64,000 nt of DNA from Borreliella japonica (GTDB lineage Bacteria; Spirochaetota; Spirochaetia; Borreliales; Borreliaceae), in NCBI RefSeq assembly GCF_900099615.1, contig NZ_FMTE01000002.1, positions 120,730-184,729 of the forward strand. Direction: 5' to 3'. Shown piece after piece: positions 54,885 through 64,000 of the stretch. Both the position numbers and the translations under genes were made by a program. The notes below the pieces were generated by a model that saw nothing but the letters and a program-made list of their open reading frames with translations, was not told the DNA's origin and searched no databases. Each line of letters starts with the position of its first letter. Position 1 is the stretch's first letter.

Positions 54885-56136
54885 TCTCTAACCTTATTTT
54901 CTTTAAAATTTTAAAAGCAAAATCAAAAGAATAAATATCCATTCTTTCCATTTCTAATAATAATTTGTTTTTCTCAAAATCAGAAATATCATATTTTGTC
55001 TTTAACAGGTAAAGTATTTTATTAACATGCAATCTCATGTGACCTTTTTGAATTCCATCAAATGCAAGAGCCCTTAATGCGGCAAAATTACTAGCAAGCC
55101 CAACACAAGCAAGAATGCCAATGAATTCACTCTTACTATTTACATTCATAATTTTAAAACTTAAAATTGAAGCTTCACTAAAAGATATAACCCCGCCTTT
55201 AGTTCCAACTTGCAAAGGAATTTCAATTTCTCCAACCAAAGCATTATCAATAGTATAAAATTTACTAAGGGGAAGATATTTTCCGCTTTTTGAAGCAAAC
55301 CTATGCACAGAAGCCTCAAGCGCTCTTGTATCATTAAAAGTAGCAAGGCACACTCCTGTAATCCCATTCATAATACCTTTATTATTAGTAACAGCTCGCT
55401 CCTCTTCATAGAAACCTATATTAGAAATAAGTTCAATTTTTTTAGCTAAATTAAAAGAATTCTCTTTATTTAATAGCAAATGTTTATAATCTAAAACAAA
55501 ACAAGCCTTGACTGTAAATTCACTAATATCATTGCTTAAAACTTTTAAAACACATTCATATCCAAATTCTAAAAAAATACGTTCTGCTATACGCTCTGCA
55601 ATTGAGTTTAGCAAATTAGCACCCATAGCATCACAGGTGTCTAAATAAAGATTCAATTTTTGAATACCAAGCTCTTTAATATACTTAGTTGACAATCTTC
55701 TAAATCCACCTCCTCTTTGATTCATATTAAACAAAAGAGGTTCAATCCAAGTTTTGATTTTATCATCAAGATCAATAAAAATTTTACTTAAATCTTTCTC
55801 TGATTTTATATAAATCTGAGAAATTCCCAACACTTCACCTAAAGAATACTTCAAATTAGCATTTTCAAGAATTTTTGCTGCAAAATTCAAGGCAGCAACA
55901 ACAGAAGATTCTTCTGTTGCAATAGGCAATGAATAGTATTTGCCATTTATTTTCAAATTTTTTACAATTCCAATAGGAAAAGACAAATATCCAATATAAT
56001 TTTCTATCATATTAAAAAGAAAATCTTCATCAGCATTATTATAAAAAAAATCTTCAAAAGATAATCCTAAAAAACTTTTTATCTCTTGCCTTTTTTCTAA
56101 AACACTTTTATGTCTAAAATTTTTGCTAAGCTCCAT
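54862..56136 (-). CDS. mvaA: Class II 3-hydroxy-3-methylglutaryl-CoA reductase
   Basis: Reduces HMG-CoA to mevalonate. Class II features: [23 protein letters not shown] (nicotinamide region), GTKGGVISF. The frame opens at a TTG (56166), but the ATG at 56136 matches class II N-termini and is used (424 aa); it overlaps fni by 11 nt. As in the family, cofactor (NADH or NADPH) cannot be told from motifs here. Confidence 0.94.
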   Translation of the reverse strand: MELSKNFRHKSVLEKRQEIKSFLGLSFEDFFYNNADEDFLFNMIENYIGYLSFPIGIVKNLKINGKYYSLPIATEESSVVAALNFAAKILENANLKYSLGEVLGISQIYIKSEKDLSKIFIDLDDKIKTWIEPLLFNMNQRGGGFRRLSTKYIKELGIQKLNLYLDTCDAMGANLLNSIAERIAERIFLEFGYECVLKVLSNDISEFTVKACFVLDYKHLLLNKENSFNLAKKIELISNIGFYEEERAVTNNKGIMNGITGVCLATFNDTRALEASVHRFASKSGKYLPLSKFYTIDNALVGEIEIPLQVGTKGGVISFSEASILSFKIMNVNSKSEFIGILACVGLASNFAALRALAFDGIQKGHMRLHVNKILYLLKTKYDISDFEKNKLLLEMERMDIYSFDFAFKILKKIRLENEGKVQS

Positions 56137-57208
56137 AAAAATGCTTAAAAACTCCAAGCTCAGCAAGCAAGTAGCTACTTAAAAAATACTTATTATTTCT
56201 AAGTTCTGACAAATTTTTACTTCCACTTAAAAACATAGACATTTTTAAAACATGCTCATAATCAGAAAAAAGATTAAATACAGAATCTTCTCCTGAATCG
56301 TAAAAAGCCCTAAGAACAACTGCCGCAACACCTATGAGCTTAGCTCCAAGAGCAATACCTTTGGCAATATCCATGCCCGTCTCATATCCACCAGATGCAA
56401 AAATATTAGCCTTTAGAGAATCATCAATGCTAAGCAAAGTAAAAATCGAAGGAATACCCCAATCAGAAAAACAAGATGCAATATTTAGATTATTGCCCTT
56501 TATGCCTTCTACTAAAACCCAATTAGTTCCACCACTTCCAGCAAGATCAATATAAGAAACACCAAGCTTAAATAATTCCTTAACATCATTTGGTGAAATT
56601 CCAAAACCTGTCTCTTTTACAATCAATGGAACACTTAGAAAGTCAGACAATTTAGCTATTGACTCTTTTATTCCTTTAAAATTTCTGTCTCCATTAACAT
56701 TCATCAATTCCTGACCTGAATTGAGATGAACAATAATTGCATCAACTTCCAATCTCTTGATCATTTCAGCTACTCTGGAAATACCAAATTCAACAATCTG
56801 AACAGCACCAACATTGGCAAACAAAGGAATATTATGGGCATATTTTTTAAGGGTAAAGTCTTTTATGTACTCAGGATACTTAAACAAAAGTTTAAAAGAG
56901 CCTAAACCAATGGGAATTTTTAAATAATTTGCAATTTTAACTAAAGATTTGTTAAAATCATTCCCTTCTTTACTGCCCCCTGTCATGGAAGAAATAAAAA
57001 CAGGCATGCTAATATTGTATCCGAATATTTCTTCTTTTATGCTTATCTCAGAAAAATTAAAATCACTAAGAGCATTATGCTTTAGCTTAATAAACTTTAA
57101 AAAATTGCATCCGCTTTTAACATCGTTTTCATTCAAACAAATCTCAATATGCCTTTTTTTATTTTCTAATATATTAGGCTCGATACCCATAAACTCGGTA
57201 TCCATCAT
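56126..57208 (-). CDS. fni: Type 2 isopentenyl-diphosphate isomerase
   Basis: FMN enzyme interconverting IPP and [15 protein letters not shown] near the N-terminus, [38 protein letters not shown]. 360 aa from ATG 57208; an ATG at 57190 (354 aa) is an equally possible start, as neither has a clear SD. Overlaps hmgS by 35 nt. Confidence 0.93.
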   Translation of the reverse strand: MMDTEFMGIEPNILENKKRHIEICLNENDVKSGCNFLKFIKLKHNALSDFNFSEISIKEEIFGYNISMPVFISSMTGGSKEGNDFNKSLVKIANYLKIPIGLGSFKLLFKYPEYIKDFTLKKYAHNIPLFANVGAVQIVEFGISRVAEMIKRLEVDAIIVHLNSGQELMNVNGDRNFKGIKESIAKLSDFLSVPLIVKETGFGISPNDVKELFKLGVSYIDLAGSGGTNWVLVEGIKGNNLNIASCFSDWGIPSIFTLLSIDDSLKANIFASGGYETGMDIAKGIALGAKLIGVAAVVLRAFYDSGEDSVFNLFSDYEHVLKMSMFLSGSKNLSELRNNKYFLSSYLLAELGVFKHFYGA

Positions 57209-58397
57209 TTCTTAGTTCTTTTAAATAAAATCCTCTAGATTCACCAGGAATTATTTTATTTTGAAAGAAATCTTTATATTCTTCAAAATTCGCATTATTT
57301 CTATTTTTCAAAAGTCCATCAAGATCCCATAATTTAACAACATCAAAAGCACCTTTCTCAATAGTAAATTCATAAATAACCATGATATTACCAGATCCAT
57401 AAGAACAAAACAATATCTTTTCCCCTGAAATATCTTTCTTGGAAAATACTCTTTTTAAATAAAATGCTAAAGATAGAAAAATTGAACCCGTATACAAATT
57501 CCCCACTTCCATGGCAGCTTCAACTCCATCGTAAAAATCTATTGATTCTAAATAAGCATTTCTAACAGATTCGTCATCACTATAATATTTTTTTAAAATA
57601 TAATGCATTGAATCTATTGGCATCTTAGCAAAAGGAACATGTAAAATAAATCTATAATTAGAAAATAAATCTTTCATGTTAAGCTGCTTTTTGAAAGCAA
57701 AATCTCTTAAAGCATTTTCATTTGCATTATTGTAACATTCAACCGAATATTGGCCTCTCACCTTAGCTTCAACGCTTCCAAAAGGCCTAAAAAAATCATC
57801 AACATCATCGGTATAAACTCCAAATTCAGATAAATTGATCGAGAGTAGCTTTGGATTTTTTTCAACCAGAATTGCAGTTGCACCAGCTCCTTGGGTAATC
57901 TCAGCCGTAGTAAGATTGCTATAATGCGCAATATCTGAAGAAAAAACTATGCCATATTCAGAATTATTAGAATGACTTAAAACACTTGCTACACTATGTA
58001 AAGACATAGCAGCACCAGCGCACGCATGTTGAACTTGGAAAGTTAAAAAATTATTTCTCAGACAAATACCCGACTGCTTTAAAGCTCCAAAAACATAAGA
58101 AGAAATTGACTTTGAATGATCAACACCTGTCTCAGTTCCTCCCAAAAGCATTCTAATTTTGCTTAAATCAAGGTTATTGTTGTCAAAAATAAGCTTAACA
58201 GCCGAACTTGCCATAGTTACACTGTCCTCATTAGGACTTGTAAACCTAAAACCCTTTTGCAAGGTTGCATCTATTGCTCTATTGATTTTTTTAAAAAAAA
58301 CTTCATTAGAATGATATAAAGAATTTTTTAAAAGAACAGAAAAGTCTAAATAATTTAAAGGTAAAAAAATCCTAATATCACTAATACCTATTTTCAT
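57174..58397 (-). CDS. mvaS: 3-hydroxy-3-methylglutaryl-CoA synthase
   Basis: Condenses acetyl-CoA with acetoacetyl-CoA. Catalytic Cys126 in [27 protein letters not shown] and the late YGSGN match the family. 407 aa. SD gaggag precedes the ATG. First gene of the mevalonate operon; acetoacetyl-CoA thiolase must lie elsewhere. Confidence 0.95.
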   Translation of the reverse strand: MKIGISDIRIFLPLNYLDFSVLLKNSLYHSNEVFFKKINRAIDATLQKGFRFTSPNEDSVTMASSAVKLIFDNNNLDLSKIRMLLGGTETGVDHSKSISSYVFGALKQSGICLRNNFLTFQVQHACAGAAMSLHSVASVLSHSNNSEYGIVFSSDIAHYSNLTTAEITQGAGATAILVEKNPKLLSINLSEFGVYTDDVDDFFRPFGSVEAKVRGQYSVECYNNANENALRDFAFKKQLNMKDLFSNYRFILHVPFAKMPIDSMHYILKKYYSDDESVRNAYLESIDFYDGVEAAMEVGNLYTGSIFLSLAFYLKRVFSKKDISGEKILFCSYGSGNIMVIYEFTIEKGAFDVVKLWDLDGLLKNRNNANFEEYKDFFQNKIIPGESRGFYLKELRNDGYRVYGYRA

Positions 58398-58462
58398 ACA
58401 CTCCTCACTGCACTAATGAACCTAATATTATATTATAATATGCAAAAATTATCAAAATCTTA

Positions 58463-58468
58463 TATAAT
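58463..58468 (+). promoter_or_regulatory. -10 box of mnmA
   Basis: TATAAT 20 nt before the mnmA ATG; no good -35. The 91-bp gap to hmgS must hold both divergent promoters. Confidence 0.35.
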
Positions 58469-58488
58469 GAAACCTAAAAAGGAAGTTT

Positions 58489-59556
58489 ATGAAAATAGCT
58501 GTACTTTTATCTGGAGGAGTTGATAGTTCTGTTGCCCTTTATAGAATTATAAACAAAGGATATGCAAATATAAAATGTTACTATCTAAAAATTTGGCTTG
58601 AAGATGAACTATCTTATATTGGAAACTGCCCTTGGCAAGAAGATTTAAATTACGTTGAAGCTGTATGCAACAAATTTAATGTTCCGTTTGAAATAATAAA
58701 CTTTCAAAAAGAATATTATAACAAAGTGGTAAGCTATACTATTGAAGAACTAAAAAATGGAAATACCCCAAGTCCAGATATTTTTTGCAATCAAAGAATA
58801 AAGTTTGGGGCATTTTTTGAGAAAATCAACGAACAATATGATTTGGTTGTCACAGGACATTACGCTAAAATACAAATAAAAGAAAAAAGATTTTTTTTAA
58901 AACAGGCAAAAGATAAAATTAAAGACCAAAGCTACTTTTTATCTCACCTCTCTCAAAAACAAATTTCAAAACTATACTTCCCATTAGGAACATTACTTAA
59001 AAGCGAAGTAAGACAAATAGCTAAAAATATAAATTTGCCCAACAAAGATAGAAAAGATAGTCAAGGTATTTGCTTTTTAGGGAAAATTAAATATAACGAA
59101 TTTATTAAATATCACCTTGGCGAGAAAAAAGGCAATATAATTGAAAAAGAAACGGGAAAAATAATAGGGGTTCATAACGGATATTGGTTTTTTACAGTTG
59201 GACAAAGAAGAGGAATTAAGCTTAGCAACGGACCGTGGTTCGTCATAGAAAAAGATTTAAAAAAAAATATTATATATATCTCCCATAACGAGAATTATTT
59301 AAAACAAGCAAAACGCAAATTTTCAGTTCACGAAATACATTGGATAAATGGTGTACCTTCAGATTTTGAAAATTTAAAAATTAAAATAAGACATGGTGAA
59401 AAGAAATACTCGTGCAAATTAAAATTTATCACAAATAACTTAATTGAAATTTCTTTAAATAAAAAAGATCAAGGAATCTCCCCAGGGCAATTTGCAATCT
59501 TTTATAAAAATACAGAATGTCTAGGAGGTGCTAAAATTTTTAAAATCATAGAATAA
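58489..59556 (+). CDS. mnmA: tRNA-specific 2-thiouridylase MnmA
   Basis: Adds sulfur at C2 of U34 in Lys, Glu and Gln tRNAs. PP-loop [14 protein letters not shown] at residues 6-19; the two catalytic cysteines are C100 (PDIFCNQ) and C195 (SQGICFLG). 355 aa, normal. SD aaaaaggaag before the ATG. Works in the same modification as MnmD at the left edge. Confidence 0.96.
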   Translation: MKIAVLLSGGVDSSVALYRIINKGYANIKCYYLKIWLEDELSYIGNCPWQEDLNYVEAVCNKFNVPFEIINFQKEYYNKVVSYTIEELKNGNTPSPDIFCNQRIKFGAFFEKINEQYDLVVTGHYAKIQIKEKRFFLKQAKDKIKDQSYFLSHLSQKQISKLYFPLGTLLKSEVRQIAKNINLPNKDRKDSQGICFLGKIKYNEFIKYHLGEKKGNIIEKETGKIIGVHNGYWFFTVGQRRGIKLSNGPWFVIEKDLKKNIIYISHNENYLKQAKRKFSVHEIHWINGVPSDFENLKIKIRHGEKKYSCKLKFITNNLIEISLNKKDQGISPGQFAIFYKNTECLGGAKIFKIIE

Positions 59557-59574
59557 TAGTCCGCCAAAAAGCTA

Positions 59575-59597
59575 GAGAAGATTTAAAAAACCTTCTC
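59575..59597. terminator. Weak hairpin between mnmA and mcp5
   Basis: gagaag (59575-59580) and cttctc (59592-59597) in the 42-bp convergent gap; imperfect inner stem and short T-tract. Confidence 0.35.
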
Positions 59598-59598
59598 C

Positions 59599-61500
59599 TT
59601 ACTTTTCGATCTTAAAGTAATCAACAGATTCTTTTAAATCTTTTACACTCTCTAGCATTTTTTCAGACATTGCAGAAAGTTCTTCACTACTTGAAGCTGT
59701 GGTCTGAACTAACTGACTAACTTGTTCTATTGCGTTTTTAAATTGCTCTATTTGAACACTTTGTTTAGAGCTTTCATCAGAAATATTTTTCACAAGTCTA
59801 GCCGTTTGCTCCATACCAGGGACTATTTGCTCAAAATTTTCTCCAGCACGACTTGCAACAGTCAAACTTCTGTTTGCAATATCAATAATCTCTCTTGCTG
59901 ATTCCTTGCTTTGATCCGCAAGCTTTCTAACCTCAGCAGCTACCACTTCAAACCCCTTGCCTTTTTCCCCCACTCGTGCGGCCTCAATCGAAGCATTTAA
60001 AGCGAGCAAATTAGTTTGCCTTGTTATCTCATCAATAATTCCAATTTTTTCAGTAATTACAGTCATTGCCTCAATAGCTTTAACAACAGATTTATGTCCT
60101 TCTTTAGTCCTCTCATTGGTATTAACAGCAATTTTTTCAGTAGTAGATGCATTTTCGGTATTCTCAGAAACACCTTGTGATATTTGCTCAATATTTGCTG
60201 TCATTTGCTCTAAAGTAGAAGCCTGCTCAACAGCACCAGAACTTAAATTCTGACTTGCATTTGCTATTTGAATCGCATTTTCATAAAGGTAATCAAGGTT
60301 CTCAATGACCCCTTTCGCAACTGAAGAAAAATTAGTTCTCAATTGTTCAAGACCTTCGTATAAGCTATATAACTCCACAGTATCCCATTTATCAAAATTA
60401 ACATCAGCAGTAAAATTACCAGAAGCAAGTCGCTCAGAATATTCTAATATCTTATTCAAAGAAGAGCTCAACTTTTTCACAAGATAAAGAGTTGCAATAG
60501 CAAGAATAAACAATGTAAATGCAAAACTAATGGCCAAGATTAAAGATGTAACTCGTGACATGTAATAAAAATCATCCTCTGAAGTCCTCATCAAAAGAAT
60601 AAATCTACTATTAGACAAACTTAAAAGCACCTTTTGACTAATTCCCACATATTTTTTACTGCTAACAGGATCATAATAATAAACGGTTGAAATTTCTTTA
60701 TTTTTTTGCAATAAATCTTCAGATGTTTTTTTAAGAATATTGGAATAAGAGACACTAATATCAGTCATAAGATCACCTGGAAATACTGTATGATGAACTA
60801 AAAATCTACCTGTGATATCATAAGCTAATGCACGACCGCTAGAGAGTATTCCAAAATTAATTCCTCTAAAAGACCTATGTATATAATCTATTGAATAAAA
60901 GAACATAAAATAACCAAAAATATCACCCGTTCCAAAATCCCTTAATGGTATACCTATTAATATATAAGGAATCTGACCTTTTTTATTTTTTATCTTGGAA
61001 ATATTTTTAACTAAAGACTCCTCAATAGACCCAGGATCTGCCAACATGACATAAGAATTGTAAACAATACTTTGAGACTCTTTAAGTTTTGTAAAATATT
61101 CTTTATCACCAATAGACTTGCCAAAATCACTATTATCCTTAACAGCCGTAGTAAAAACTATTTCGCCTTCCTTGTTTGTAACCATCATATTACTACCAGT
61201 TTGAACAAGAATTTCAGATTGATCTGAAATAAAGCCCAACCTTTTGGATCTAATTTTACTATCTCCATTAAATTTTTCAGCAGAATTAAAATACATGGAA
61301 CTAACCCTAACTTTCTCTTCCATTGAAGAAATATAAAGGTTAAAAGAACTTTTAATGTTTCCAATAAGATTTATCATAAGATCAAACTGCTGATCTACTA
61401 ATTTACTATTAATCAACATTCCAAACACAAAAAACAAAATTGATATAAAGAATGCTATCAGAATAAGAACAAGTAGCAACATCCTAGCTTTCAGCTTCAT
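59599..61500 (-). CDS. mcp5: Methyl-accepting chemotaxis protein
   Basis: 633 aa. N-terminal TM helix (about 8-30), large periplasmic dCache-type sensor (to about 300), second TM helix, HAMP (about 330-380) and a cytoplasmic signalling coiled coil with hairpin tip [21 protein letters not shown]. Ligand unknown. The ATG at 61500 (SD aagagg) is preferred to the upstream GTG. 31 nt after mcp4; I recall BB0681/BB0680 for the pair. Confidence 0.95.
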   Translation of the reverse strand: MKLKARMLLLVLILIAFFISILFFVFGMLINSKLVDQQFDLMINLIGNIKSSFNLYISSMEEKVRVSSMYFNSAEKFNGDSKIRSKRLGFISDQSEILVQTGSNMMVTNKEGEIVFTTAVKDNSDFGKSIGDKEYFTKLKESQSIVYNSYVMLADPGSIEESLVKNISKIKNKKGQIPYILIGIPLRDFGTGDIFGYFMFFYSIDYIHRSFRGINFGILSSGRALAYDITGRFLVHHTVFPGDLMTDISVSYSNILKKTSEDLLQKNKEISTVYYYDPVSSKKYVGISQKVLLSLSNSRFILLMRTSEDDFYYMSRVTSLILAISFAFTLFILAIATLYLVKKLSSSLNKILEYSERLASGNFTADVNFDKWDTVELYSLYEGLEQLRTNFSSVAKGVIENLDYLYENAIQIANASQNLSSGAVEQASTLEQMTANIEQISQGVSENTENASTTEKIAVNTNERTKEGHKSVVKAIEAMTVITEKIGIIDEITRQTNLLALNASIEAARVGEKGKGFEVVAAEVRKLADQSKESAREIIDIANRSLTVASRAGENFEQIVPGMEQTARLVKNISDESSKQSVQIEQFKNAIEQVSQLVQTTASSSEELSAMSEKMLESVKDLKESVDYFKIEK

Positions 61501-61531
61501 ACTAACCACCTCTTTTTAAAAAAAATAAATT

Positions 61532-63787
61532 CTAAAACTCTGAAAAATCATCATCAAAATTCAAATCCTTATCAGCAACATCGATAGCTTTTTTAGGATC
61601 AACTCGCTTATTAATAGCTCTAGTAGGCTCACCCTCAATAGTTAAAGAATGATTGTTATGTCTACTACCATTTGAAGTTAAAATTCCATTACTTTTCAAA
61701 TTTTGATTTTCATCTTTAAGAGAATTTTCAGGACAATCCATTAGCCTGAAATCATAATCACCATCTTCGAGATTTTCAATTCTAGAATCTTTAATTTTGA
61801 AAAATAATACAGATTTTCTGAGTTCTTTAGACTTTTCTAGCATTTTATCGGACATACTAGAAAGTTGCTCACTACTTGCAGCTGAAGACTGAACAACTTC
61901 TCCAACCTGGTCTAAAGCCATTTTAAATTGAGCAATCTGATCACTCTGCTTAGAACTGCCCTCTGAAATCTTCTTAACAAGATTAGCTGTTTCTTCTATT
62001 TCGGGTAACATTTCTTTAAAGATCACTCCTGCTTCAGTTGCTACCTTAGAATTATCTTCAACTAACTCTCCAATCTCAAGAGCCGAAATTTTACTAAGAT
62101 CAGCTAACTTTCTAATCTCACTAGCTACAACGGCAAATCCCTTTCCTTCATCACCTGCTCTTGCAGCTTCAATAGCTGCATTCAAAGCAAGTAAATTAGT
62201 CTTTCTAGCTATTTCTTCAATAACGCTAACTTTCTCTACAATATCTTGCATAGCAATAACAGATTCTTCAACAGCCTTGCCACCTATCTGAGAACTTTCA
62301 TTTGTCTTTAAGGCTATCTGTTCTGTTTCATAAGAATTATTCGCGCTCATATTAACACCCGACGCTATTTGTTCAACATTAGCTGACATTTCTTCAAGAG
62401 CAGATGCCTGCTGTAACGCACTAGAGCTTAAATTTTGACTTGAGCTGGCAACTTCTAAACTTGCCTTATTCACATAGCTAATATTTCTCAAAACACTCGC
62501 AATTGCCAAAGAAATAGCCTTTTTCATTTTCACAACCTGAAGACTTAACATGCCAAGCTCATCAAAAAAATCCTCATCATCAAGAGCATAATCTTTATCT
62601 AAATCTCCATTAACCATATCTTGAACTAAAACTCTAATTGTGTTTAAACGAAAACTAATAATCTTATCTATTCTCATCAAAAGAATAATACCTAATACAA
62701 TAATGCCTAAGACAGAATATAAGACATACTTCAATTTTAGACTAGATATTACTCCGTAAATATCCTTATAAGGAAGTCTAGCAATAAGTACTCCGCTTTT
62801 CTCTCCCAATTTACTACTTATGGGCAACAGTGCATAATAACACTCTTCCCCCATATCGGATAATAATATTCTATCAATAGTATAAACCGATACTTCAGTA
62901 GGAGTATTTGATAAAACAGGTGGTTTAGAAAAAACATCTTTAAGAATATTTAAAAATTTAGAACTAACTCTACTAGTTTCATTGTATTCTTCAAAAGGAT
63001 TAACTGCTATATTATTAGGATCCACATAAATAAAATTGCCTCTTTTGTAAAAACCAAATCTAAATCTATCAAAACTATTTGCTAAAACATCATTAAGCAA
63101 ATATCCAGCCAAATATCCACAAACAAGCTTATCTTCTGGGGAGTATACAGGCACAATTATTGCAAAAGCCTTTTTTTCGCTTTGCCTAGACCTAATAGCA
63201 ACCTCTGCGGATATTCCTTCAGAAAGATTTGAATACCAGCCTACAAATTTTAAGTGGTTTTGCCTATAATCCTCAACCGCTTTTTTAAAATAATTAGTAT
63301 TAGCCTCAGAATGCCCAAAATCCATATTATTTTCATGCCTTGTGCTAACAATTATTCTCCCTTCAAAATCAAAAAACGCTAATTCTTCAAAAAAGGTATC
63401 ATTTTTAAGACTGGACATGAAATTGTATAAATATTGTCGATATTTTTTATTCACCTTTACAGAATCAATAACAAATTTTGAATTTTTTCTTAAATCTACC
63501 AATTCAGACTCAGAGAAATCTTTCCCTCTATTCTCAGACATTGCAAATTCTGATATAGTTTCAAGTGCCAAATTAGAAGCTGCGCCATTGATTATGACAT
63601 ACAAAGTATCCAAAAGAGATTGTGTAGAAAAAGCTGCTCTTCTTACTTGAGCCCTTGTAAGTTGCTTATAATAATCTTCTAAATAACCGCATAAAACAAA
63701 ATTAAAAATCATGGAAAAAAGCAAAAGTATAAAAATCAAAAACAATAATAAAAATCCAACAAACCTGTATTTAAGCTTCAACAGCAT
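61532..63787 (-). CDS. mcp4: Methyl-accepting chemotaxis protein with C-terminal tail
   Basis: 751 aa. TM helix near the N-terminus (about 8-32), dCache-like sensor (about 40-350), TM helix (about 355-375), HAMP (to about 435), signalling domain with tip [21 protein letters not shown]. After the usual end (about residue 665) a polar, acidic tail of about 85 residues follows ([10 protein letters not shown]... ending DDDFSEF), absent from mcp5. SD gaggtag precedes the ATG. Confidence 0.95.
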   Translation of the reverse strand: MLLKLKYRFVGFLLLFLIFILLLFSMIFNFVLCGYLEDYYKQLTRAQVRRAAFSTQSLLDTLYVIINGAASNLALETISEFAMSENRGKDFSESELVDLRKNSKFVIDSVKVNKKYRQYLYNFMSSLKNDTFFEELAFFDFEGRIIVSTRHENNMDFGHSEANTNYFKKAVEDYRQNHLKFVGWYSNLSEGISAEVAIRSRQSEKKAFAIIVPVYSPEDKLVCGYLAGYLLNDVLANSFDRFRFGFYKRGNFIYVDPNNIAVNPFEEYNETSRVSSKFLNILKDVFSKPPVLSNTPTEVSVYTIDRILLSDMGEECYYALLPISSKLGEKSGVLIARLPYKDIYGVISSLKLKYVLYSVLGIIVLGIILLMRIDKIISFRLNTIRVLVQDMVNGDLDKDYALDDEDFFDELGMLSLQVVKMKKAISLAIASVLRNISYVNKASLEVASSSQNLSSSALQQASALEEMSANVEQIASGVNMSANNSYETEQIALKTNESSQIGGKAVEESVIAMQDIVEKVSVIEEIARKTNLLALNAAIEAARAGDEGKGFAVVASEIRKLADLSKISALEIGELVEDNSKVATEAGVIFKEMLPEIEETANLVKKISEGSSKQSDQIAQFKMALDQVGEVVQSSAASSEQLSSMSDKMLEKSKELRKSVLFFKIKDSRIENLEDGDYDFRLMDCPENSLKDENQNLKSNGILTSNGSRHNNHSLTIEGEPTRAINKRVDPKKAIDVADKDLNFDDDFSEF

Positions 63788-64000
63788 AATAAACTACCTC
63801 ACAAATCATCTACTTATTTAATTAAACAAACTCAAGACCAAAAGGGTATCAAAAAAAATTCTACAGCAAAAAATTAAAAACTCTTAGAAAATTAAAAGAA
63901 TTTTCACAATATGAAAAATAAATTATAAGCTGTTATTAATTGCTAATGCTTTTTATAGGGCACTCCTAAGAACTTAGGAGCATAATTTCTTTTTGAAAAA
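63788..64000. other. Upstream region of mcp4 at window edge
   Basis: 213 bp with no gene seen. Holds the mcp4 SD, a TATAAT on the minus strand (63922-63927), and the perfect hairpin ctcctaag-aa-cttaggag (63963-63980) followed on the plus strand by a T-rich tract. Confidence 0.5.
63963..63980 (+). terminator. Hairpin with T-tract at the window edge
   Basis: 8-bp perfect stem, 2-nt loop, then cataatttctttttg. Terminator-like on the plus strand, yet no plus-strand gene ends nearby within the window. Confidence 0.4.

Noticed and set aside
1-64000. CRISPR arrays, insertion sequences or prophage
   Set aside because: No regularly spaced repeats, transposase or phage genes were seen; all large ORFs are assigned to chromosomal genes or orphans in conserved context.

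Overview
The window looks like a piece of the linear chromosome of a Lyme-group spirochaete (Borreliella, i.e. Borrelia burgdorferi sensu lato). The DNA is very AT-rich, and the gene order matches what I recall of the B. burgdorferi B31 chromosome from about BB0738 (valS) down to BB0680 (mcp4). Lineage-specific genes agree: the PilZ protein PlzA, the ROK-family regulator BadR, the Dps protein NapA/BicA, CoA-disulfide reductase, a complete mevalonate pathway and EF-G2. I assign the genus with confidence but not the species. I see no mobile element, prophage, CRISPR array or rRNA.

Layout. 1-7100: tRNA modification and translation (partial mnmD, valS, dus, Sua5/TsaC) plus the secreted septal protein RlpA. 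7300-16000: plzA (c-di-GMP receptor) divergent from a plus-strand run of class A PBP, a stand-alone ParB N-domain protein, pgi, a glutamate-family symporter and CoA-disulfide reductase. 16000-20500: a minus-strand run ktrB-ktrA-MinD-like ATPase-phosphofructokinase. 20600-24900: cyaB facing a predicted secreted beta-propeller protein, pgsA and thrS. 25100-31600: the cell-shape operon (TPR protein, mreB, mreC, mreD, PBP2, rodA). 31600-37500: rnpB and a macromolecular-synthesis run (mltG, dnaG, rpoD, zinc-ribbon protein). 37600-40000: tRNA-Thr/tRNA-Tyr and two orphan genes. 40100-47300: cca, rnc, acpP, rpmF, coaD, an orphan zinc-finger-like protein and the ffh-rpsP-khpA-rimM-trmD-rplS operon. 47300-52100: badR, fusA2, dps, a CAP-domain lipoprotein and tRNA-Val. 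52100-58400: six overlapping mevalonate genes. 58500-63800: mnmA and two chemoreceptors.

How the genes work together. Most of the window is core machinery: tRNA charging and modification, SRP, ribosomal proteins, peptidoglycan growth and rod shape, and isoprenoid supply for the undecaprenyl carrier. Layered on this are host-adaptation and signalling genes (PlzA, CyaB, BadR, NapA, CAP lipoprotein, MCPs).

Start codons were re-evaluated against Shine-Dalgarno (SD) sites. Several genes start with TTG or GTG (pfk, pgsA, thrS, mrdA, mreB, rpoD, mltG, rpsP). Several others (rlpA, class A PBP, cca, perhaps dus) have a -10 box so close to the ATG that the mRNA would be nearly leaderless. The most interesting unexplained items are the ParB-like domain protein with a membrane-seeking tail, the predicted propeller opposite cyaB, large perfect inverted repeats at 5027-5076 and 8287-8322, a palindrome around the badR promoter, a short ORF whose stop overlaps the thrS start, and altered GTPase motifs in Ffh.
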